Source: Planctomycetota bacterium | GTDB lineage: Bacteria; Planctomycetota; Planctomycetia; Gemmatales; Gemmataceae | Length of the DNA: 64,000 nucleotides | Direction: 5' to 3' | NCBI GenBank assembly: GCA_029777335.1 | Contig: JAKOSN010000250.1 | Location: 20,166 to 84,165 of the forward strand | Shown here: piece by piece, positions 1 to 7,610 of the stretch | How positions within the stretch are numbered: position 1 is the first letter of the stretch | How the letters are laid out: each line of letters opens with the position of its first letter | Notes under the pieces: model-generated | Database searches by the model: none | Seen by the model: the letters and a program-made list of their open reading frames with translations, nothing else | Told to the model about the DNA's origin: nothing | Made by a program: the position numbers and the translations under genes

Positions 1-1423
1 TTTTCACCTTCCCCTGGAGGAGCACGGTGCCCTGGCCATTCACCGAACCGATCTCAATCTCCTCGGCATCCAGATCGGTGCCCGACAGCTTGCCAGTTCC
101 GTTGATGTCACGGATCGAAATCTTTTTGTATGTCCCCTTCAGAGGCAGCGCCATGTTTCCGCTCAGGCTGCCGACGGTGATCGATTCACGCGGGGGCCGA
201 ATCTGCTCCAGCAGTCCCTTGGCGCGCCGGCTGATCTCCGCATCGGGACTCTTGAGCGCCTTCTCCAGCGCTGGGATGGCCTTTTCGCCGAGTTTTTTTA
301 ACTCGGCGGTAGCGGCTTCGCGATCCTGAAACTTCTCGCTTCCCAGCTGAGCGATCAAACGCTCGATCTGTTTGGAGAGATCGTCGATCGGGGGTTGCTG
401 CGCGGGAACCGCCTGGGTGAAACAGAGAGACACCAGACACGGAAGGAAGAAGGAACCGCTGCGCACCTGTTCGCTCCTGTTCTTTGGCGGGCCAGGGTGG
501 CGCATCACTGCCGGAGAGGCAACCAGCGCACCGAGTGCCGGATTGGTCATGAAGGAAGAGGCGACGGGGCTGGCGCCAACAAAGAGACACCCCACGGCGA
601 CCAGCACCAATGTTGCCGATTTTACCTTGTTTACCAGCATCGATTCGAGGACCGCCTCGGTCAGAACGGCAACCCTGGCCGAAAGCACTCCGATTGTCTT
701 GCCAAAGGCGACCGCAGTGGCCGCCCGAACTGCGGACGTGGCCAGGCTGGCTGGCACGTGGGCGGTCCCTGTCGAGGGGGTCAGCAAAGCCGTCAGCACG
801 GCGCTGGCACTCCCCAGACCCAGGTGAGCCAATCGACGGGCCAGTTTCTTGCGCGCGGTTGCCAGGCGGCTGGAGAGCGTCCCTTCGGGAATGCCCAGTT
901 GCGCCGCTGCCTCCTTGCGGGACTTCCCTTGCAACTCGCAGAGAATCACTGCCTGGCGATATCGCTCGGGCAAACGGGCCAGTTCCTGATCCAGAAGCGC
1001 ACACAACTCGGCGTGATCCTCGCTGGACGCCGTGGCGGGGGCACCGCGTTCACTCACCTGCCGTTCCTTGCTTCGCCGCTTCACCGCTGCCCCTCTCAAC
1101 TTCAGCGCCGTGTGATAGGCCACCCCGTAAAGCCAGGGACCAAGCGCCTGGCGCGGCGAGAACGATTTCCCCTTGCGCACCAGCACCAGGAAAGTGGCCT
1201 GAAAGGCATCGTCGGCATCGTGCGTATTGGAGAGGACGCGGTGACACACTCCCAGCACCATCGGTCCATGCCGTTGCACCAACGCCCGAAACGCTTCCTC
1301 CTCTCGGCCCTGGAGAAATCGCTGCAGGAGTTCCCCGTCGGAAAGCTCGCCCCCACCGACGCGGAGCGCCGCCCGACGCATCTCTCGCAACAGACTGGGG
1401 GTGTTCATCGTCATCGACACCAT
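1..1423 (-). CDS. ECF sigma factor with membrane and HEAT-like C-terminal extension (3' end outside window)
   Basis: The frame is open from 1423 to the window edge without a stop, so the gene is truncated at its 3' end. The first ~190 residues are an ECF sigma-70 factor: region 2 carries DADDAFQATFLVL (~residue 68) and region 4 carries LPERYRQAVILCEL followed by the helix-turn-helix AAAQLGIPEGTLSSRL (~150-185). A predicted membrane helix (KSATLVLVAVGCLFVG, ~270-285) follows. Then comes a stretch typical of planctomycete HEAT-like extensions (KFQDREAATAELKKLG, ~355-410) and a beta-rich tail. Such extended ECFs are known in planctomycetes, where the extension is thought to act as a built-in sensor or anti-sigma part; that role is inference. 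In-frame ATGs at 1423, 1414 and 1408 leave the exact start open. It is divergent from the sigma/kinase pair. Confidence 0.85.
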   Translation of the reverse strand, partial: MVSMTMNTPSLLREMRRAALRVGGGELSDGELLQRFLQGREEEAFRALVQRHGPMVLGVCHRVLSNTHDADDAFQATFLVLVRKGKSFSPRQALGPWLYGVAYHTALKLRGAAVKRRSKERQVSERGAPATASSEDHAELCALLDQELARLPERYRQAVILCELQGKSRKEAAAQLGIPEGTLSSRLATARKKLARRLAHLGLGSASAVLTALLTPSTGTAHVPASLATSAVRAATAVAFGKTIGVLSARVAVLTEAVLESMLVNKVKSATLVLVAVGCLFVGASPVASSFMTNPALGALVASPAVMRHPGPPKNRSEQVRSGSFFLPCLVSLCFTQAVPAQQPPIDDLSKQIERLIAQLGSEKFQDREAATAELKKLGEKAIPALEKALKSPDAEISRRAKGLLEQIRPPRESITVGSLSGNMALPLKGTYKKISIRDINGTGKLSGTDLDAEEIEIGSVNGQGTVLLQGKVK

Positions 1424-1614
1424 CTCGGGGTAAGGCGGGAGACTCTCCCAATTATGTTCCGCGAACCGGTGTGGCGCGTCGAGCTTTTTCTCGCTGTTCG
1501 ACCTCGGCGAGCGAACGAAGGAAGCCGAGGCGGCGCATGAATTACGGTTCCCTGATCTCTGGGGAGAGAAGAAAATGGAAAAAAGCGCGACACGCCCGAC
1601 GAGGACTTCCTCTC

Positions 1615-2169
1615 ATGAAGGTGATGAGAATGGAACCAGCTACCCATGTACTCTGGAAAAAGGCGCGGGCGGGCGACCGGGCAGCCTACGACCAGCTCTT
1701 TGCGCTGCACCTCGACCGCGCTCTGTTCTTTGTCCGCGCGCGCCTCGGTCCCGTGCTCCGGACGAAGGTGGATAGCATGGACATTCTGCAGGATGCCTAC
1801 CTGGTGGCCCATCGCGATTTTGCCCGCTTCGAGTACACCGACGAGGGCGCCTTTCTGCGCTGGTTGTGCCGGCTCATTGAAAACCGGATTCGCGATGGCA
1901 ACGACTACTTTGCGGCTCTCAAACGTCAGCCGGTGGCGTTGCCGCGCTCCGATCCCACGGGGCCAAGCTCACTCCTGGATCGGGCGGACCATCGCCAGAA
2001 GATCGCCGAGGCACTCGATCGGCTGAGCGAGGATCATCGCCAGGTGCTCCTGTTGCGTTATTTTGAGGGGCTGTCGGCCGAGGAGGCGGGCCAGCTCATG
2101 CACCGATCCGCAGGCGCGATCCGCAACCTGACGGCGCGCGCGCTTGCCGAACTGGGGAAACTGCTATGA
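1615..2169 (+). CDS. ECF RNA polymerase sigma factor, partner of downstream kinase
   Basis: A 184-residue sigma factor that directs RNA polymerase to a dedicated promoter set. Region 2 is visible as VDSMDILQDAYLVAHRDF, and region 4 as LSEDHRQVLLLRYFEGLSAE followed by the helix-turn-helix around AGQLMHRSAGAIRNLTARAL. The ATG at 1615 has a GAGG element about 10 bases upstream; ATGs at 1624 and 1630 are alternatives. The stop overlaps the start of the kinase gene (ATGA), so the two are translationally coupled. This ECF/Ser-Thr kinase pairing is common in planctomycetes, and the kinase is the likely regulator of this sigma factor; that link is inferred from context. Confidence 0.9.
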   Translation: MKVMRMEPATHVLWKKARAGDRAAYDQLFALHLDRALFFVRARLGPVLRTKVDSMDILQDAYLVAHRDFARFEYTDEGAFLRWLCRLIENRIRDGNDYFAALKRQPVALPRSDPTGPSSLLDRADHRQKIAEALDRLSEDHRQVLLLRYFEGLSAEEAGQLMHRSAGAIRNLTARALAELGKLL

Positions 2170-4757
2170 AGCTCGAAGACGTGATTGAGGAACGGCTCGC
2201 GGGCAAGGAATCCCCGCTCTCTGCGAGTTTGCGGGCGGAATTCCAGGAGGCCCTCGCGGCCCACGAGGCGCTGGTGTTCGCGGTGGGCGAAACGATCGCC
2301 TGGCCCAGGCAAACGGATCGACCCGTGCCGACTCTTCCCGAGGATTACGAAATTGTGCGCGAGCTGGGGCGAGGCGGAATGGGGGTGGTCTACCTGGCTC
2401 GGCAACGTTCCCTCGATCGCGACGTGGCAGTCAAGGTCCTTCGCACAGGCGAGATGGCCCACGAGGCGAGCCTGCGCCGCTTTCTGGAAGAGGCCAGGCA
2501 TCTGGCGCAGTTTCGCCATCCCAACATCGTGGCCATTCACGAGATTGGCCGGGGCGAGACCGAACCGTTCTTCACCATGGAGTACATCCCGGGCGAGTCC
2601 CTGGCGTCGCGGCTGGAACGCGGTCCGCTCACCCCCACACAGGCGGTTTCCTTGCTCAAACAGATCGCTCAGGGGGTGAGTTACGCCCACGAGAAAGGGG
2701 TGATTCACCGCGATCTGAAGCCGGGGAATGTCCTTCTGGATCCCTCGGGGCGAGTGCTGGTGACGGATTTCGGCCTGGCTCGCGATGTCGCCGGCGGGTC
2801 GGACCTGACGCGCTCCGGCGAACTCCTGGGCACCCCGCAATACATGGCGCCCGAACAGGCGCGTGGCCAGACCGACCTGATCGGCGAGGCGACGGATATT
2901 CATGCGCTCGGAGCGATCCTCTACGAAATGCTCACGGGAAAACCGCCCCATGGAAATGATGCCCCGGGGGCGGTCTTTATGCGGATCATAAACGAAGAGC
3001 CTGTGGCACCCCGCCGGCTGGCCCGACATATCTCGATCGATCTGGAGACGATCTGTTTGAAGGCGCTGGCAAAGAATCCGAGTGAACGATACCGATCCGC
3101 TCAGGTCCTGCTGGAGGATTTGCGTCGTTATGAATCGGGCGAGGCGATCACGGCAAGGCGTCCCACGTTGGCGCGCCGATGCGCCCGCCTGGCTCGGCGC
3201 CACTGGCGGATCCTCGCCACCGTGGCCACAACGGCTTTGCTCACGGTCCTGGTGGTCCTTCACTTCACCAACCGCACCATCACTGAGTTGCGCGCCTGGG
3301 GCCGGGAACGTGAAGCGCAGTCGGATCATGTGGGCGCCATTGATGTCTATCAACGCGCCTGGCAAAAAGCCCAGGGAAAGGAGCGCGACGAGATTCGTGA
3401 AGACCTCGTTCGCTGTGTTCGCGCGGTCGAAGATCCCCGGGTGGCAATGAAAACCGCGCTGGCCATCCTGCGCGAGGATGCCCATGCCAACTTTGGGCGC
3501 TACGACTATCTGATCGCGCAGGCCCTGATCGCCGACCTCAAGGCACGCCATCCAGGGTGCCCGCTTTCGGCGATGGAAAGTTCGGAACGCGACTCCCTGC
3601 GCCTGGCCCGCACTCGTCTCGGGTTGTTCCTCGACGCCGGGTCGGGGTCGGTCGCCGAGCGAACAGAGGCCCGGCAAAGTCTCCAGGCCATTCAGTTGGC
3701 CCTTGGAGAAGAGCTCACCCCGAAGCAGTCATCCGAGACCCCTCCCCCGATAGAGGAAACCCTCCCTCGGGGAACCGACGAGGAACTGCGCCGAAAGGTC
3801 CACGACCAAAGACAATCTGCCTGGGAGCGCGGCAAGGCGGCTTATGTTCTCGCTCGGCGCGCAGCGGCAGAGAAACGCCCCGAGGAGGCAAAGGTCGCGG
3901 CCCGAGAAGCGTATTACCTCTTGCGGTCTGTATTTCCCATGTACCGGGGAGTGGCAGCGAGCATCGTGATCGCGCCCCGAGTGAAGAATCGGATTGGACA
4001 GGAGGCCCCCGCGTGTGGACTGTTGCGCGAAGCGCACGACCTGTTGCAGCGCCTCGACTCCACCCATTCCGATGCGCTGCGTGGCGGAATTCGCTTCCAC
4101 CTTCGCGGCGTCGATCTCCCCGAGGAGATCACCGTGGACCTGAGCCTGGTGCTGGTGGAGGGTGATCCGAGGCGAATCCCAGTTACCTTCCAACCGCATC
4201 GAACGGTTCCCTTCCAGGGGCAGAACGCGGAGGTGGGGGTGGCAGACGGCACCTATTCGCTGCGACTGCTTGGCCCGGGGGTGTCGTATCATCCAACGCA
4301 GAGTCGCCTGGGTCGGTTGCTCCAGATCGATCTCGACCAGGCACCTCAGACAGTCACCGTGAAGGGAGCGTTTATTGACGTCGTTGTCCCGGTCCGCCAG
4401 TTGAAGGAAGTGAAACTCCTTGGACCCAACGCCGGGGCGGGATACGATCCCACCAGCGATTTTCTCCGCTGGGCCGAGGTGCCAGGAGCCAGTTACTACC
4501 GAGTGAAACTGACCTTGCAGGAAGAGAAGGCAGACGCCCGCGCGCTGGTTTCTCTGCCGGATGTCCAGGTAAAGGTGCCACGGGTTTGCCTGGGAGCGTT
4601 GGACGACGGTCTCGCCGAGATGCGGGCCGCCAAGTTGGAGCGTGGCAAGATTTTGACCTGGGCGGTGGAAGCCTTCGACAAGACAAATCACCGCATTGCA
4701 ACAAGTCTCGAAACGGAACGTCCGTGTCTGATCACCCGTAGCATGCAGAGCCGGTAG
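2166..4757 (+). CDS. Membrane Ser/Thr protein kinase (PknB type) with large extracytoplasmic part
   Basis: 863 residues. The N-terminal kinase domain (~61-325) has every key element: glycine loop LGRGGMGVVYLA, ATP lysine K90 in VAVKVL, catalytic HRDLKPGNVLL (D183), DFG at 201-203 and the GTPQYMAPEQ activation segment. One membrane helix lies at ~348-367 (ILATVATTALLTVLVVLHF). It is followed by ~490 residues with helical, TPR-like character and a beta-rich C-terminus that I cannot name. The protein should phosphorylate cytoplasmic targets in response to a signal sensed outside the membrane. Its start codon overlaps the stop of the ECF sigma gene, so the sigma factor is the obvious candidate substrate (inference). 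Confidence 0.93.
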   Translation: MKLEDVIEERLAGKESPLSASLRAEFQEALAAHEALVFAVGETIAWPRQTDRPVPTLPEDYEIVRELGRGGMGVVYLARQRSLDRDVAVKVLRTGEMAHEASLRRFLEEARHLAQFRHPNIVAIHEIGRGETEPFFTMEYIPGESLASRLERGPLTPTQAVSLLKQIAQGVSYAHEKGVIHRDLKPGNVLLDPSGRVLVTDFGLARDVAGGSDLTRSGELLGTPQYMAPEQARGQTDLIGEATDIHALGAILYEMLTGKPPHGNDAPGAVFMRIINEEPVAPRRLARHISIDLETICLKALAKNPSERYRSAQVLLEDLRRYESGEAITARRPTLARRCARLARRHWRILATVATTALLTVLVVLHFTNRTITELRAWGREREAQSDHVGAIDVYQRAWQKAQGKERDEIREDLVRCVRAVEDPRVAMKTALAILREDAHANFGRYDYLIAQALIADLKARHPGCPLSAMESSERDSLRLARTRLGLFLDAGSGSVAERTEARQSLQAIQLALGEELTPKQSSETPPPIEETLPRGTDEELRRKVHDQRQSAWERGKAAYVLARRAAAEKRPEEAKVAAREAYYLLRSVFPMYRGVAASIVIAPRVKNRIGQEAPACGLLREAHDLLQRLDSTHSDALRGGIRFHLRGVDLPEEITVDLSLVLVEGDPRRIPVTFQPHRTVPFQGQNAEVGVADGTYSLRLLGPGVSYHPTQSRLGRLLQIDLDQAPQTVTVKGAFIDVVVPVRQLKEVKLLGPNAGAGYDPTSDFLRWAEVPGASYYRVKLTLQEEKADARALVSLPDVQVKVPRVCLGALDDGLAEMRAAKLERGKILTWAVEAFDKTNHRIATSLETERPCLITRSMQSR

Positions 4758-4866
4758 GCGGTTCGCATTCAGCTCGGAAGAGGTACTCTCTTTCACCCAC
4801 ATCGGAAGCCCTCTCACGAGGGAAGCGCATCCCATGCGCACCGATGGCCTCTCAAGGAGATGGTTC

Positions 4867-5619
4867 ATGTTGCGTCGCGCTCTCGTGCTGGCCTATGGTT
4901 GTTTCGCCTACCTCGGTTTTCTGGCGATCATTGTCTACGCCTGTGGGTTCATTGGGAACCTGGGCACCCCCACCGCTCTCGATGGCGTCCCCGAGGGGTC
5001 GGTGGCGGTGGCCCTGGCGGTGGATCTTGGCTTGCTCGCGTTGTTCGCCCTGCAACACAGCGGCATGGCGCGACCGGCCTTCAAACGCTGGTTAACCCGT
5101 TGGATGCCCCAGGCGATGGAACGCAGCACGTATGTGCTTCTCTCGTGCGTGGCCATGGCATTGCTCTTCTGGCAATGGCGTCCTCTGGGAGGGGTGATCT
5201 GGGAGGTCACCAATCCGATTGGAGTGGGGGTGCTTCATTCCATCTTCGCACTGGGCTGGGTGACCGTGTTGATCACCACTTTTCTGATCCACCACTTCGA
5301 TCTCTTTGGCCTGCGTCAGGTGTGGCTGGAGTTTCGCGGCCAACCATACACCCCGTTGCGTTTCAGCACCCCAGGGCCGTACAGCGTGGTGCGCCATCCC
5401 CTTTATGTCGGCTGGATTCTCACATTCTGGGCAACCCCGACCATGACCGGCGCGCACCTGGTTTTCGCCTTGATGACCACGCTCTACATTCTGATCGCCA
5501 TTCGCTGGGAGGAACGCGACCTGATCGACGCCCATCCGGAATATCAAGCCTATCGCCGGCGAGTGCCCATGTTGCTCCCGCGTTTGCGCATCGGTGAAAC
5601 GGGGAGCGCTCACGCCTGA
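4867..5619 (+). CDS. mddA: MddA-like membrane S-methyltransferase (isoprenylcysteine methyltransferase superfamily)
   Basis: About 250 residues with five or six hydrophobic segments. The C-terminal part has the PYSVVRHPLYVGWIL motif of the isoprenylcysteine carboxyl methyltransferase/NnrU superfamily (S-adenosylmethionine binding) and the ERDLIDAHPEYQAYRRRVP ending. The N-terminal IVYACGFIGNLGTPTALD resembles methanethiol S-methyltransferase MddA, which makes dimethyl sulfide from methanethiol, so that is the best specific guess; a generic membrane methyltransferase is the alternative. I chose the ATG at 4867 because AAGGAG lies 7 bases upstream; an in-frame ATG at 4834 has a poorer site. It stands alone and is followed by a hairpin. 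Confidence 0.75.
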   Translation: MLRRALVLAYGCFAYLGFLAIIVYACGFIGNLGTPTALDGVPEGSVAVALAVDLGLLALFALQHSGMARPAFKRWLTRWMPQAMERSTYVLLSCVAMALLFWQWRPLGGVIWEVTNPIGVGVLHSIFALGWVTVLITTFLIHHFDLFGLRQVWLEFRGQPYTPLRFSTPGPYSVVRHPLYVGWILTFWATPTMTGAHLVFALMTTLYILIAIRWEERDLIDAHPEYQAYRRRVPMLLPRLRIGETGSAHA

Positions 5620-5630
5620 ACAACCACGCG

Positions 5631-5663
5631 CACCCGGAGATCTCAGTACGAGGTCCCCGGGTG
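5631..5663 (+). terminator. Hairpin downstream of mddA-like gene
   Basis: CACCCGG at 5631-5637 pairs with CCGGGTG at 5657-5663. After one mismatch an inner stem GATCTC/GAGGTC closes a five-base AGTAC loop. No T-run follows, so factor-independent termination is uncertain. Confidence 0.4.
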
Positions 5664-5806
5664 TCGCCCTGCGCCCATCCTCTCTCCCAAAACTCTTCCT
5701 CTCCCTGGCACGAAAAAGTTGCCCTCGGCCCTCGCGGAGGCTATAAGGGGTCAAGCAGCATGCCACCCCGAATCCAGCGGAGGCGGGGAAAGAAGGGAGA
5801 ACGGTT

Positions 5807-6691
5807 GTGCCACAAGATCAACTGCGAATACTCGTGATTGGCGCCCACCCCGATGATGCGGACATCAAGGCGGGGGGAACCTCGGCTCGCTGGACCGCGC
5901 TGAGCCATGAGGTGCGCCTGGTGAGCTTGACCAACGGTCAGGCGGGTCATCAAACGATGTTTGGAGCGGAGTTGGCCGAGCGCCGCCGGAAGGAAGCACA
6001 GGCCGCGGCTGCTCTCATTGGCGCCACCTACGAGATCTTTCCTTGCCCGGATGGTGAACTCGATGATCGCCTGGAATATCGCCAGGCCGTGATTCGACTG
6101 ATTCGCACCTTCAAACCCGATGTGGTGATCACCCATCGTTCCACCGATTATCACCCCGATCATCGCTTCGCCGGATTGCTTGTGCAGGATGCGTCCTATC
6201 TGGTCACGGTCCCCGCCATCTGTCCGGAGACCCCGCACCTGGAACGAAGCCCCGTCATCCTGTACTTCTCCGACGCTTTTCGCAAACCCTGTCGCTTTGA
6301 GCCGAATATCGTGGTGGACATCGGCAGCGAATTTGACAAGGTCGTGGGGATGCTGCACTGCCACCAATCGCAGTTCTACGAATGGTTGCCCTACAACGCC
6401 GGATACCTCGACCAGGTCCCCCAGGAGGACAGGGCACGACGACATTGGCTCTCGGAGCGGATTCATCGCCGCATCCGCCCCCTGGCTGAGAAGTACCGCG
6501 ACCTCGTGGTGCAAACCTACGGCCCGGAACAGGGGGCGTTGATTCAGTACATCGAGGCGTTTGAGGTTTCCGAGTACGGCGCTCCACTCGATCGCGCTGC
6601 CCGCCGGCGCATTTTCCCCTTCCTCCCCGACGCCACTCCCGATACCGCCTTCGTCCGCAAGGAGTGGGTAGATATCCCCGAGGAAGAGTAA
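5807..6691 (+). CDS. PIG-L/LmbE family deacetylase
   Basis: 294 residues. The zinc-binding signature of the PIG-L family is intact: AHPDD at residues 13-17 and HPDH at 116-119. Members remove N-acetyl groups from sugars, such as N-acetylglucosaminyl conjugates in bacillithiol or mycothiol synthesis; the substrate here cannot be told from sequence. The frame opens with GTG at 5807, preceded by AAGGGAG at a suitable distance. No signal peptide is visible, so it is probably cytoplasmic. The next gene starts 66 bases downstream on the same strand, so it may be the first gene of the sugar-related block that follows. Confidence 0.88.
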   Translation: MPQDQLRILVIGAHPDDADIKAGGTSARWTALSHEVRLVSLTNGQAGHQTMFGAELAERRRKEAQAAAALIGATYEIFPCPDGELDDRLEYRQAVIRLIRTFKPDVVITHRSTDYHPDHRFAGLLVQDASYLVTVPAICPETPHLERSPVILYFSDAFRKPCRFEPNIVVDIGSEFDKVVGMLHCHQSQFYEWLPYNAGYLDQVPQEDRARRHWLSERIHRRIRPLAEKYRDLVVQTYGPEQGALIQYIEAFEVSEYGAPLDRAARRRIFPFLPDATPDTAFVRKEWVDIPEEE

Positions 6692-6757
6692 CGCCCTCCC
6701 ACGGGCAGTTGTCTCGCCCAGGATCACACCACTGCCACACCCCGCAGGAGTCCACTG

Positions 6758-7564
6758 ATGCACCGCGCTGTAGTTCTTTTGCTCCTCCCCCTTCTCGCTG
6801 GAACCGGATTTGGACAGGACTCAGCTGTTGCTCCCGCCAGAGTCATCCGCCTGTTTAATGGCAAGGACCTGTCGGGGTTAACCACGTGGCTGAAGGACAC
6901 CAAACGAGAAGATCCCAGGCGTGTTTTTCGGGTAACCGATGGCGTGCTTCACATCACTGGCGAAGGATTTGGTTACCTCGCCACCGGACAATCCTATCGC
7001 GACTATCGCGTGGTGGTCGAGTTCCGCTGGGGGAAAAGGACCGATGGGGGCAAGAATGTGCGGAACTCGGGGTTGCTGCTTCACGGCGTGGGACCGGATG
7101 GGGGTGCGAACGGCACCTGGATGTCCTGCATCGAGTGTCAGCTGGCGCAGGGGTGTGTCGGCGATCTGATCCCCATTCGAGGCAAGGACGGCGAGGGGAA
7201 AACAATCAACGTGCAATTCACCGCAGAGACCGAACTTGCTCCCGATAAAAAACGCCTTCGCTGGAAAAAGGGCGGGGAGGCGAAGTCGTTCCCTCCTACC
7301 CGTGGTCAACTGTGGTGGTCCAGGCACGACTGGGATTTCAAGGAGTTGCTCGATACGCGGGGGAAGAACGATGTGGAAAGCGCTCCTGGAGAGTGGACAC
7401 GGGTGGAGTGTCTCTGTGCCGGCAAGACGATTACCGTCCTCGTCAATGGCATGACCGTCAACCAGTGTTCCAACGTCGCTCCCGCTGCTGGCAAGATCCT
7501 TCTCCAATCCGAAGGATTCGAGCTGTTTGTCCGAAAATTCGAGCTCCATCCACTCCGGAACTAA
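6758..7564 (+). CDS. Secreted DUF1080 (3-keto-disaccharide hydrolase-like) protein
   Basis: 268 residues with a clear signal peptide (MHRAVVLLLLPLLAGTGFG). The body begins with VIRLFNGKDLSGLTTW, the characteristic opening of DUF1080 proteins, and includes SGLLLHGVG and WTRVECLCAGKTITVLVNG, typical of this concanavalin-like beta-sandwich family. Members are extremely abundant in planctomycetes; some hydrolyse 3-keto-glycosides. Exact substrate unknown. It is followed at 46 bases by an esterase-type hydrolase and then by a Kelch-symporter fusion, so export and use of an acetylated or modified carbohydrate is a reasonable reading of the block. Confidence 0.88.
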   Translation: MHRAVVLLLLPLLAGTGFGQDSAVAPARVIRLFNGKDLSGLTTWLKDTKREDPRRVFRVTDGVLHITGEGFGYLATGQSYRDYRVVVEFRWGKRTDGGKNVRNSGLLLHGVGPDGGANGTWMSCIECQLAQGCVGDLIPIRGKDGEGKTINVQFTAETELAPDKKRLRWKKGGEAKSFPPTRGQLWWSRHDWDFKELLDTRGKNDVESAPGEWTRVECLCAGKTITVLVNGMTVNQCSNVAPAAGKILLQSEGFELFVRKFELHPLRN

Positions 7565-7610
7565 CCCACCGGAACACTTCCGACACGGACGAGAACACAG
7601 GGAGACAACC

